Below, piece after piece: positions 1 to 10,946 of a stretch of 64,000 nucleotides of DNA. Each line of letters begins with the position of its first letter. Position 1 is the stretch's first letter. The notes below the pieces were generated by a model that saw nothing but the letters and a program-made list of their open reading frames with translations, was not told where the DNA came from and did no database searches. The stretch covers positions 15,128,330-15,192,329 of the forward strand of contig NC_037648.1 in NCBI RefSeq assembly GCF_003254395.2. Direction: 5' to 3'. Source of the DNA: Apis mellifera (Eukaryota; Arthropoda; Insecta; Hymenoptera; Apidae). Position numbers and translations under genes: made by a program.

Positions 1-709
1 TTTTCTTATTTATCAAATATTTTATTATTTTCATAAAAAGGAAGTTTAAATGTAACATAATGAAAATTTAAGTTTTATTCATATTATTTAATTTTTTATT
101 TTTTTTATGATATAAAATTAATATATGCAATTATAATGTAACAATATGTCGATTTTAACAAAATGTGACATAATCTCATTATTCATATTATCCGCGTTTA
201 AGTATCGATATATAGTCGTTATACATGAAATAAAAGCTTTAGTTTCTCGAAAAGAAAGTTTAAAAGAAACGAGAAAATCGAGCCTGCTATTAACGAGTTT
301 CATAGTATATCTGTATTCTAAAGATGATTGAAATTACGTTTCTTCCTAACTTATAAAATTTATCAAACAATTAATAATTTGATTAATCAATAAAATTTAT
401 TTAAAGCATAAATTTTTTACGTTTATAACAAATCTGTAGAATTTTTTATGCAAAATCATAATAATCATGTTAAATACAATAAAAATAAATTTGAAAAATA
501 AAGTACAAAAATCGAGTAAAATTATAAAACTTAATAAAATCGAGAACAAAAAACCAATTTCAAAAACTTTACCAGGTAAAAAAATAATTATAAGAAAAAA
601 TATAAAAAATTCATCCATATTGAGTTTAAATTTTTTAAAATATTGAATAAATATTTATTATTGAACAAATGTTGTTTAGTTTTTTTATAATATTAATATA
701 GTTTTTCAG
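1..709. other. AT-rich 5' flank of RCC1L, no supported coding exon
   Basis: No coding exon is supportable here. The RCC1L exon that starts at 710 opens in phase 0, so at least one upstream exon with the start codon and mitochondrial presequence must exist, either in this stretch or left of the window. A donor-like CAG|GTAAAA lies at 573-580 in a usable frame, but an in-frame stop at 525-527 with no ATG after it argues against a simple first exon. Positions 190-300 have somewhat more CpG than the surroundings and may be promoter or 5' UTR. Confidence 0.4.
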
Positions 710-2434
710 TATCCAATAAGTAATGAAAGAGATCATAGAGTATATGTTTGGGGTATGGCCGATCATGGTGCTCTTGGTACATTAAAATCAACAGTGTACG
801 AAAAGGGTATTTCTTATATTCCAAAACCTAAAAGATTGTCTTTTGGAGAAAGGCATGATGTAACAAATATTGCTTGTGGTTATGGTTTTACTGCTTTTGC
901 TGTGAGATCCAATGATAAAAATATTTTATTTGGAAGTGGAATAAATACAGATTCACAACTTGGTAAGAACTATATTAAAAATTATTTTTAAATTAGAAAT
1001 AATTTATTATTAATTTGTTATATTAAAATTTAATTTTTCATAAATTATTTATATTTTTAATACATATATTTTAATATTCTTAATATGCTATTAGGTTTTG
1101 ACGAAAAAGATAAAAAATTTCCCAATGGTTTAATAACTGAACCAAGACCTATTAATTTACCAATTAAAGATTCTTCTACTAAAGTCCTAGATATAGCAGC
1201 TGGAAGAGCACATTTACTTGTATTAACAAATGAAGGTTTATTTACATTAGGAAATAATGCATATGGACAATGTGGTCGTCCTATAATATTGAATGAAAAT
1301 TACGAGAAAAGTACAGTTATTCATCACATACCTAGCATTAAGGGAAAAAAGATTAAAAGTATAACAGCTGGCCAAGATCACAGGTATAGAAATTCTTAAT
1401 ACTAGATATATAGTTCATTACAATATTTGAGAATTCTCCCTTATTGCTATATGATAGCATACTCTTGACAGAATCTGGTGAAGTTTATACCTTTGGCTGG
1501 GGTGCAGATGGACAAACTGGATTAGCACATTATCGAAACGAATATAGGCCAAGTTTAGTAAAAGGAGATTTGGCTGGACAACATATTATAAAAGTTGCAT
1601 GTGTTGCAGATTGTGTATTAGCACTCAGCGGTATCTGCAATATTCATGTATTAATACTATAATAAATTACATAACTTTATTTTATATAAAAATAATATAA
1701 TAAATAGATATCATATGTGATAATTACAGATAAAGGAAAAGTATTTGGTTGGGGTAATTCTGAATATGCACAGTTGTTTGTGGAAGATGGAAATCAACAA
1801 GTGAATATAGCCACAGAAATAGATAAATTGAAACATTTAGGTCATATTGTAGATATTGCTTGTGGTGGTTGCTTTTGTATGGTTTTAAACAGTAAGTAGT
1901 ATTTATAAAATTATGTGTTTATAATTATGGTTTACAATAATTTAACATATGTATAATATAACGTATTTAATAGACACAGGTGATGTTTATGTGTGGGGTT
2001 TTGGTATTCTTGGTTTTGGTCCTAAAATTACAAAAATTGTGCAACCAACTTTAATTCCAGCTACACTTTTTGGAAATAATGCATATCAAAAAAATACAAA
2101 AGTAAGTCCATTTTATAACTAAAAAAGATAGAGTGTAAATAATATTTTTTTTAGGTGATAAAAATATTTTGTGGTATGAACCATCTTGCAGCTTTAACAA
2201 ATACTGGTGATTTATATATGTGGGGTTGTAACAAATTTGGATCTTTAGGATTAGGAGATTGTAAAGATCAATATTTCCCCTTGAAGGTAAATTTATTATT
2301 ATATTGCCAATAAAAAGTAATAAATAATAATTAAAATATGATAATTTCTATTATAGGTCAATGTAGGAGCACAAGTAAAAAAAGTTGCTTGTGGAATAGA
2401 TCATACAGTTATTCTTTGTAAACCTTTTATTTAA
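710..2434 (+). CDS. RCC1L: RCC1-like protein RCC1L (WBSCR16 family), 5' end missing
   Basis: Seven exons join in one frame (710-962, 1095-1383, 1458-1630, 1730-1891, 1974-2101, 2155-2286, 2357-2434) to 404 residues plus stop. They show the repeated RCC1 blade pattern: RVYVWGMADHGALG, a GYGFTAF strand, GRAHLLVLTNEGLFTLGNN, GQDHSILLTESGEVYTFGWG, KVFGWGNSEY, DVYVWGFGILGFGP and CGMNHLAALTNTGDLYMWG. Blade order and spacing match animal RCC1L rather than RCC1 itself. In mammals RCC1L is mitochondrial; it is linked to mitoribosome/16S rRNA maturation and has been proposed as a GEF for OPA1. These roles are family knowledge, not visible here. The N-terminal targeting exon is not resolved, so 710 is an exon start and not the start codon; the ATG at 755 is internal to the first blade. 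It is tail-to-tail with the next gene. Confidence 0.9.
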
Positions 2435-2756
2435 AGCATAGTATATTCTCTGCATTATAAATTGATAATATATTATTTATAAAAGTTATGTACAAATTGT
2501 TATTTCATTATTATTTCTGTTATATAAAAATATTGTATACATAGTTAATTATTTTTAATTTTATAATATACACAAAATTACACAAAATTAAATTGATTAA
2601 TAATGAATATATATTTAAATACATATTAAACAGAAAGTCATTATTCAAAAATATAATACTTGATACAAAACTTTTTATTGAGACTTAAAGCTTATTTTTT
2701 TTTGTCTATTATAATTATTTTATTTTTAAATTTATTTATAAAATTTGTTAATTAAA
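2435..2756. other. Convergent 3' intergenic gap
   Basis: AT-rich spacer between the stop codons of RCC1L (+) and the first GPI-type paralog (-). TTTATT near 2740, just beyond the stop at 2757, is a possible AATAAA poly(A) signal for the minus-strand gene. No gene seen. Confidence 0.5.
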
Positions 2757-5700
2757 TCATATATTTAAAAAATATAACATTATTATTAGAATAAAAGAAT
2801 TAAATACAATTTTAGTTGCTCCACTAATACATACCATGTTTTCGTAAGATATAGTGTATTTTATTAAATTGGGAACTCTGCAAACTTGAAAATCTGAAAA
2901 AAATTTCAATTTCATAAATTATTATAATTATATAATTATAACTTTAAGTAATTATATAATTTTTATTAATTAATATGTTGATAAAAAATATAATATGATT
3001 TATTAATACATTGGAAATGAATTAATATCATGATGGAATTTCATAAAACATTAAAATATAATTTTTACTTACCAGTACATTTATAAGAAATACTGGAAGC
3101 ATTTGAAGCTATCGATATATAAAGTGGTGGACATTCATGAATAAAATTAGCATCACTACAAGAAACAGTAATGCTATGTTCTTCATTTAATATTGATACA
3201 CATGATTGTGATGCATTTGTTGTATTGATATCTAATGGTTCTCGTGACGAACATATAATTAAACTATCTGATTCAATGCCTTTAATCTAAAAATAATATA
3301 TATTAATATTATAATATTTCATATAATTATAATAATTAATATATAATATTATATATAATATATATATAATATTTATGAAAATATTTACCTTTATTTTTGT
3401 CATATTATTACTGTTATAAAAATAATTAGGATGTAATTTATAAAAATTAATACCATTTGGTTTAACATAATCATCATATGAATTTGAAAATCCAGATGAA
3501 ATATAATCTGATCCACACTGTGTATTAATCAAGCGTTTGGGAACTATAACATATTTTACGAGTAATAAAAATATTAAAAAAAATTATAAAATTAAAATTT
3601 ATTTTATTTTACCTTGATTTATTCTTGGAATAACCATATCAACTATTGGTTTCAAAGTTTCTTCTGTATCTCCGATACCAATAGAAAATAAATCTGTCAT
3701 ACGATTGAGAGTTAAATCGAACCATGGATCTTTGGATCCATACGCCATAATAAAAATCATTGTATCTGAAAATATTAATAATGAATTATAAAAATAAATT
3801 TATCTAGTTTAAAAATATTACGTATCTATTACATTTATGTATAATTATAAACAATTTTTACCTGGAATTTGTTCTCGCATTCGCGATATAATTTGCAAAC
3901 AATATTCTTTATCAGTTTTAGATATATCAGAAGTACGTGGAATAATTAAAACAATATCAGAACGTGCACCACCAACTCCACGACTACGTTCGGTATTAAG
4001 TTTATTCATCAGATACATTTCTAATTTCATGAGTGATTTAGGTAGATCAAAACCATGAGTAACTAAAAAAAAAAATTATTTATAACTTATAAAAAGTAAG
4101 TTATAAAAAAATATATTATAATTAATTCATTCTTAATTTCAGATTCACATACTATTTTCATAATGCGATGAATTATAAGCATAAAAATCCAAAATGTTAT
4201 AAGTGCTATTAATCATTGGTATTCCATTATGACCATTTATTAATGTAAAGTTTGAATTAAATTGATTTATGTCTACATTTTCTAATAAATATGCAAGAAT
4301 AACTTTTATTGCAGAAAATTCCCAATTTGTATCCAAAATGATTGTCAAATCAATGGATATTTGATTAAATTTATATAATTTATCTGTTTCAACGCATGAA
4401 AGATCCTTATTCATTTGTAAAGCTATAAAAGTATTAAATGAAATAAATTTTTGATATTTAATTCAATAAATAATTCTAAATCATTTATATAAAATTTTAT
4501 CAATACTTACGCACATATTTTTCTAATTCATTTACCGCATTTTCTGAAAACTTTTGTATTATTAGATTGTCGAGCGTTGCTTTTGCTAAATCAGGTTGTA
4601 GTAATAAAGCAGCACTATATGTCTGAAAAAATTAATAACAATAATTTAAAAAAATTTTTATTTCATTAAATAATTTTTAAATTTCTTTAAATCTTTATAA
4701 TATCTATTAAGTTTCACTATTGGTATACTTTTGAAAAAAAAAAATAATCATAAATGTTAAATGTTAAATGTTAAAATAATTTACCTCTGCAATCAATTTT
4801 TCTTGTGGTGCAACAGATGTAAATAGTTTTCTTCTATTACATGCTCTAATGGAAGAGTCAAAAACTCCCAATGAACTATAATACATATCAAAAATTTGTG
4901 AAAGTTTTAAATTAGGTATTGTATTGTACCATTTATAAATTTCATTGGCCAAAATTAAGCCATCTAAATCTCCTCTGATTTCTGCCGTTGTCATCTCATA
5001 TTTATCATTAGAATTTAAAAAATACCATCGTGGCAAAGCAGTAGAATTCCAATTGCCAGTTACTCCAACACTAACTGTTTTGTCATTTAGAGGGCCTTGT
5101 CTTAAAGCTACTTCTGCTAAATCTCCTACAATTTTAATAATAAATATCATATAATTATTTTAAAAAATAATTTATTAATGATTTATATCTTATAAAAAAT
5201 TAATATTACCAGCAAACGTCGCAAACCATTTATTTTCTATAGTCAATTGTTTTAATGAAAATGAATTGTTTTTTTGCAAAATATCTGATTCCAAATCATA
5301 AAGATTTACTGATCCTGGTTCTGTAGCTGAAGCTATTCCAGCAAGTACTAATCCAAAAGAAGTTGCACCCCATCTAAGAAGATTATTAGAGTTATTTTAA
5401 TGAAACAGTAAAATTCATTTATTTCCTTTAATTATTTTTTTTTTTTTCATTATTTAATTTTATAATTCTTCAAGAAATCATAGACTTACAGAGTTTTTAC
5501 AACACCATTTTCCACAGGACATTTACTAAGAACTGATGCTGATAATCGAGCACTATCTGGATGATTGGGTGGTGGATCTTGATAAATTGAATTTGGATCA
5601 ACCATAGTGTGTTCATCTTTATTTTTATGCTTCATACTTTTTCTGTATAAAAATTATATTATTTCTGATATCAATTACATTATATAATTTTTTTTTACTT

Positions 5701-6538
5701 ACATTTCATCAAATGATAAAGTTTCTACATCATTAACAATATTTTCAGTTTTCGTCTTATGCTTGTCTTTAACATTTCTTGGATATCTATAAGTATCTGC
5801 AAATCTACAAACTTTTGTTTCGTCTCCTCGTTCATAGATTTCAACGCTACTTGATAACATAAAATGCAGTGTACACTACAATATAAATAGTATTATTATA
5901 TAGTATTAAGTATTTTATTATTATGATATTAGTTATAGAAATATATATATATATGCAGATATGAAAAATATTCTAAATCGTATACATACTCTTTCAACAT
6001 CTGTAATACTGTTATTAGGAAAGTTGATAGCATTTCCAGGTATGAGACGTAGAGTTTGAGCAAAACGAAAAAATTGATGGGCATTCGGTGCATAGGGTGA
6101 TATTCCATCTTGAATAGGAATCGAAGGATTTGGAGCAATACCATCTTGTCGAAAACTATAAATGAAATATTAATGAAATTATTTTTTTAATATTATAATT
6201 TGTTTAAAATATGAAATTACCGATGTAGAATTGCTATTGACAGAGTTCTTAGATCCATATTAAGACCCTTTGTATTTTCAATTTTACGAAGTATTGCAAT
6301 AAATGTATTTAAAGTATGTGGCAATCTATTATCTCTTTCCAAAAGATATTTATTTTCATAACACTCTCGAAGAGATGATGGAAGATTTCTAAGTGCATTT
6401 TCTTGTGCGTATACAGCTAGAAACAAATAATAATAAAAATTTAAAATATTAAATTAATTTAAATTTTATAATATAATTCAGCCATAAAAAATACTTACTT
6501 AATGTAAAAAAAATAAAAAGATACAAAAACTTTGCCAT
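2757..6538 (-). CDS. Secreted, probably GPI-anchored protein with VWA-like region (paralog A)
   Basis: I do not recognise the family name. Fourteen exons, from 6499-6538 (first) to 2757-2893 (last), sum to 2475 nt, or 824 residues. The N-terminus is a clear signal peptide (MAKFLYLFIFFTLTVYA then QEN). A helical region with SLRECYENKYLL follows, then a Cys-containing segment with WGATSFGLVLAGIASA, then LAEVALRQGPL. Next is a VWA-like alpha/beta region: a strand ISIDLTIILDTNWEF stands where the MIDAS DxSxS motif would be, and SDIVLIIPRTSD and DTMIFIMAYG form later strands. The C-terminus has several cysteines and ends in a hydrophobic tail with no charged residue after it, as expected of a GPI-attachment signal. 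It is divergent from, and homologous to, the gene at 7345-10769; introns 1 and 2 and the intron before (G)DLAE sit at the same codon positions and phases. The VWA assignment is by pattern only. Confidence 0.8.
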
Positions 6539-7344
6539 TTTACTGCAACTAAAAAAGATGTAATATATAAAATTAATAAATTTTTTATAATACTTTTAAT
6601 AATTTTAATAATTTAATTATAAAAAAAAATTAATAGTAACTAACATGAAATAATATAAAATATATTACATCAAACTGTTATATATATTTAATTAAAAAAA
6701 TAATTATAATAGAACTAAATTATGTTTAAAAAAATACATACCACAAATAATTTTTTACTTTTTTTTAATGCAGTATATATGATATCCCTTCAAATTCGTT
6801 TAGTAAAGTATAACACCACACCTATCTTGATAGAATAAAACCTATCATACAGATAAGATAATATGTTATGAGTAATAACTCCTTATTTTATTACAGTATC
6901 TTTTTAAAAATTCCAAAAATATAAAAAAAATCAAACAATTAATTAAACATACATTAAATAAATTTACCCATTATTTTTATCATAAAAATCTCTTTTTTTA
7001 AATTAAATATCAATACATTTTATTATACAAGTCAATAAATCTGTATTAGAGAAAACTAAATTCTTATTTTTTTCTAAATTAAATTAATATTTATAAGATA
7101 GTATTTGTGTAGTTGTTAATTAATTTGATAATAATTAGTTTGATAATTAAAAAATGTATAAACTTTGCAATTTTATTTTTAAAAAATTATATATTTTTAT
7201 TGATATTATCTTATCAAGTTTAAATAGAGTACAATCATTTTTTTATTTGTATATGACAATGAATCATAAAGTTTTAAGTAGATATGAATAACAAGGTGTA
7301 AATGTTAGATTTTCAATAATATAGAATAAATCTCTAACATAATT
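6539..7344. promoter_or_regulatory. Shared divergent promoter region of the two GPI-type paralogs
   Basis: The 806-bp gap between the two start codons must hold both promoters. It carries two clusters of GATA motifs. One lies at 6823-6860 (TATC, GATA, TATC, GATA, GATA; the last part reads CAGATAAGATAATA) with another GATATC at 6781. The second is at 7202-7215 (GATATTATCTTATCAAG). The rest is AT-rich with no ORF of note. Confidence 0.5.
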
Positions 7345-7740
7345 ATGATATTTAATAAAATTGTATTATTAATAATTTATTTTGGTAAGTCCCTACAAAT
7401 TATAAAATATTTTAACAGATATAAATAAAATAAAATAAAATTAATAAAATATAATTAATAAAAAGATAAATTAAATTATAAACTATAATATTAATATAAT
7501 ATAAGTTATAAATTATAATATTATTTTAAGCATTTTGTTTGTAATAGAATTACAATTAATATGGACACAAACAACTATACCCAAGTCACTTAGAGAATGT
7601 TATAAAAATAATGTCACATTGAATCCTCCTATTCCATTAAATTTACGTATATTGATTGATATCATACAGAAGATGGAAAAATATTCATATTCAACAATAG
7701 ATATGAGAATAATGTCTTCATCAATATTACACAGGTATAT

Positions 7741-7782
<42 letters not shown>

Positions 7783-10293
7783 TTGATATATCTAATATTT
7801 TGACTGAAACATAATAAACAAAATTTATAGATTTAGATTTGATGGTATTGAATATCATAAAAATATTCAAACTACGGAAAATATATTGCCATTCAGTGGA
7901 ACTGGAATACAACGTATTAAACACAAATTGATAGAAGAATTAATTCCAGGCAAACCAGAAATTTTACCAGTTCATATACTTTCACAGGAAGAACGTTGTA
8001 TACTTCACCAGGCTATTTCAAGCTCAATTTTGTTATTTGATAATGAAAATAAATATAAATTATATGAACAAATTCCTCAAACTAAAAAATTAAGAGGTAA
8101 TTATTAAAAAAAACAGATATTTATAGCAATTAAAATAAAAAATTATTATATAGATAGAATGCTTACTGATACATGGAATTATCCAAGACAACAAGGAGTG
8201 ATTCTGACACCATGTGGTACTATTGCCCCTGGAATAATTATAGGAGCAATTGCTGCATCTCTTCAACATCAAAACATTGCTGTAAATCAATTGGTTACAA
8301 ATTTGGAAGCACCTTCAAATACAGCACATAATTATGATTCTCCCAACAAAATATTATTTAATAATACTTTTCATTTATTAAAAATGAATTCTACAAATAT
8401 ATATAATTTAAAATACAATAAAGAAGAAGTTGAATTTATTCTTCCAAGAAGTCAAATAATTCATAAACCTTCTATGTGGTATAATGCTTTAAAGTCATCA
8501 TCTATGAAAATTGATAATATATGGTTAACAACAATTGCAGGCAAGATATATTATTGTACTAATAATTGTAAATTTATTAGATTTAACGTACAAATAATAT
8601 AATATACAGAGAATTTTTATCTAGGCGAATTAGCAGAAATGATTGTGTATCAAGGACCTTTAGGAAATAATATAACTTTTGGTGCAACAGGATTCTGGCA
8701 AAATATCATACGTCCAACTATTTATTATCTCACAAATTCATATAAAAATTTTTATGTAACTCGAGCTGAATTAATAGGAGGCATTGATGGTAAATTAATA
8801 ATATTTTATTTTATTTTCTAAATAAAACACTTATTTATAATTTATTTCAGGAATGATAATTTCAAGTTATTTACAAAGTTGGATTCAAGATTTTTACAGT
8901 CTTCGACTCAGTCAAATTTTAGAAATGTATTATTCATATGAAGGTGTTGTATTCAATACAAACGTAAAAGCTTGCGATCGAATACAAACCTTCCAATATG
9001 CAGTACCAAAGACTATTTTAAATGAGCAGGTTTGTCACGATTATTAATGAAATTAGAGAAAAAATATAATACTTTAATGTATAAATATTATTTGTAATAG
9101 ACTTATGCTATAGCTCAGACATTAGCTTATCGTAAAAGCATCGCGTATATTTCTCCTGAAACATTACAACAAATGGTTGATTTTGCAACTGAAAAATTTT
9201 ATACTTATGCAGAAAATCATTTATTTCCTGAATTATCTTGTCATCAAATAAATCAACCACAAATAGAAGCGATAATCATATTTGACGGTGGATGGACAAT
9301 ACAATATACAATAGATTTCCTTGCGTAAGTATATTAATATAATTTTATATTTTATATTTTTATTTTCAAAGTTTTTTGTGTTTAGAATTTTAATACAAGA
9401 TTTAGATATATCAATGTATGGATCAAAAATGGGAATAATACACGGTACTTCAGGAGAATGGTTATTAAATGTTACAAACAGTCCATCAATTGCATTTCAA
9501 ACATTAAATAATTTTACAAATGCTATGTGTAAGTTTTAATATTTTATAAAAATATTTATATATAACTGATCATAATCATACATGATATCTTCTAGGGTCT
9601 ACACAATTTAATTATATGCAAGTTTTAAAAACAGTATTTTCCTATCTAAATAATACTTGGGAATACAATCATAAGCATCATATAATTGGAAATCTTGGAC
9701 AAGTAGTTATATTATTGGTTCCATTAGCACATATATCTAATAACGAAAAAGAATCTATAATAACGTTATTACATCAATTAAAATACAATCATCCAGGTAA
9801 ATATATGAACTTTATATAATTAAATTTGTTAAAATAAAATGTTAAAATAAAAAATGTTAAAAATAATAAATTTTGATAATTTTTTCTTTATAACATAATT
9901 TACAGATGTTCATTTTGTATATTATGTATCGAGATATAATGAAAATTTATTTGAATCATTTATTTTATCAAATGAAGATTATATGATAAAAAATTCCAAT
10001 ATCGATGCTATTGTTCAATATGTGTTAAAAAGTATGTTTTATTATTAAACTAGTTAATATAATATCATAAATATATATTCATACATTTATATAAAATATG
10101 TAAATTTTTAGTTCCACGAGCACTAAGACCTGCAACAACTTTAGGTTTGAATAATTCAAAAATTCCCCAAATAGAAGATTATATAAGTCCTTCGAAATCA
10201 ATTACTTATAGAATACATTCACATTGGAAACAAAATATGAAAAAAATCTTAATTAAAGTTTGTATTTAAAAAATATATTATTCAATGGCTTTT

Positions 10294-10327
<34 letters not shown>

Positions 10328-10769
10328 TCTAATAATTTTATAATTTTGTAGATTCATACTTTTAATTATGGTACAATGAAAGTCTGTATGTGGATAAAAT
10401 TTGAATCCAATGACAAAAAAAATTTGCAATGTATAGAATTAGCTGGTTATAAAGAAATTACATTAACTGATCACTTTAAATGTACCAGTATTTCAGCATG
10501 TCCTAATTTGTATCTTCATATCCAAAATGTAACTTCTTTATATAAATGTGCAGGTAAATATTAATTATATAAAAAATATATTAAATATGATGAATATAAA
10601 TATACAAATAATAAAAATTTCAGAAATAGATTGTAAAACACCGGATCAAATAAGATTCATCATAAGAATAAATCAACAAAATATTGATTATAATAATTCT
10701 GCAGATCAGAATGTAATATTGATCTCATTATATATTTTTATTTTATTTATATTTCAGATACTTATGTAA
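7345..10769 (+). CDS. Secreted, probably GPI-anchored protein with VWA-like region (paralog B)
   Basis: Unnamed family, paralog of the divergent neighbour. Thirteen exons (7345-7384, 7548-7734, 7831-8096, 8154-8540, 8625-8789, 8851-9029, 9101-9324, 9386-9528, 9596-9796, 9906-10031, 10112-10257, 10352-10553, 10624-10769) sum to 2412 nt, or 803 residues. The start MIFNKIVLLIIYFELQ is a signal peptide encoded by a 40-nt first exon, as in paralog A. Shared landmarks are SLRECYKNN, LHRFR, ERCILH, a CG-x-IAPGIIIGAIAASL segment, ELAEMIVYQGPLG, LRLSQILEMYYS and KACDR. The VWA-like first strand reads IEAIIIFDGGWT, so MIDAS is degenerate; LGQVVILLVPLA and DVHFVYYVSRY are later strands. The end is a strongly hydrophobic tail (VILISLYIFILFIFQ), a GPI signal or single anchor. 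The intron after 8540 has a GC donor. No catalytic residues are evident. Confidence 0.8.
7744..7778. repeat. (TA)n microsatellite
   Basis: Uninterrupted TA dinucleotide run of about 17 units in intron 2 of paralog B, starting about ten bases after the exon 2 donor. Confidence 0.95.
10297..10326. repeat. (TA)n microsatellite
   Basis: About 15 TA units in the intron between the exons ending at 10257 and starting at 10352 of paralog B, close to the acceptor. Confidence 0.95.
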
Positions 10770-10946
10770 ATTTTATTATATAAAATAAAAAAATTAATTT
10801 TTCACTTCTTTTACTAATTATTTATGAAATTTTTTATTATTTAATATCATAATTTACTAAAAAAAATATAATTTCTATTATATATAAACTTATTTATTAT
10901 TTTAAAAAATACAAATTTTATTCTTACCTACAATTATTCAAATAGA

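Noticed and set aside
146..331. 61-residue plus-strand open frame as first exon of RCC1L
   Set aside because: It has no convincing donor in the required phase and no mitochondrial presequence character; the antisense frame at 118-303 is equally open, as expected of AT-rich noise.
528..575. Segment ending KNQFQKLYQ before a GTAAAA donor as RCC1L exon 1
   Set aside because: The join to exon 2 reads well, but an in-frame stop at 525 with no following ATG and no good acceptor leaves no way to start or enter the exon.
7535..7547. TTG at 7535 as start of paralog B
   Set aside because: This is intron sequence; the true start is the signal-peptide exon at 7345, joined at 7548.
8541..8602. Extension of paralog B exon 4 to the stop at 8602
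   Set aside because: It would truncate the protein before the conserved LAE block; comparison with paralog A supports splicing at 8540.
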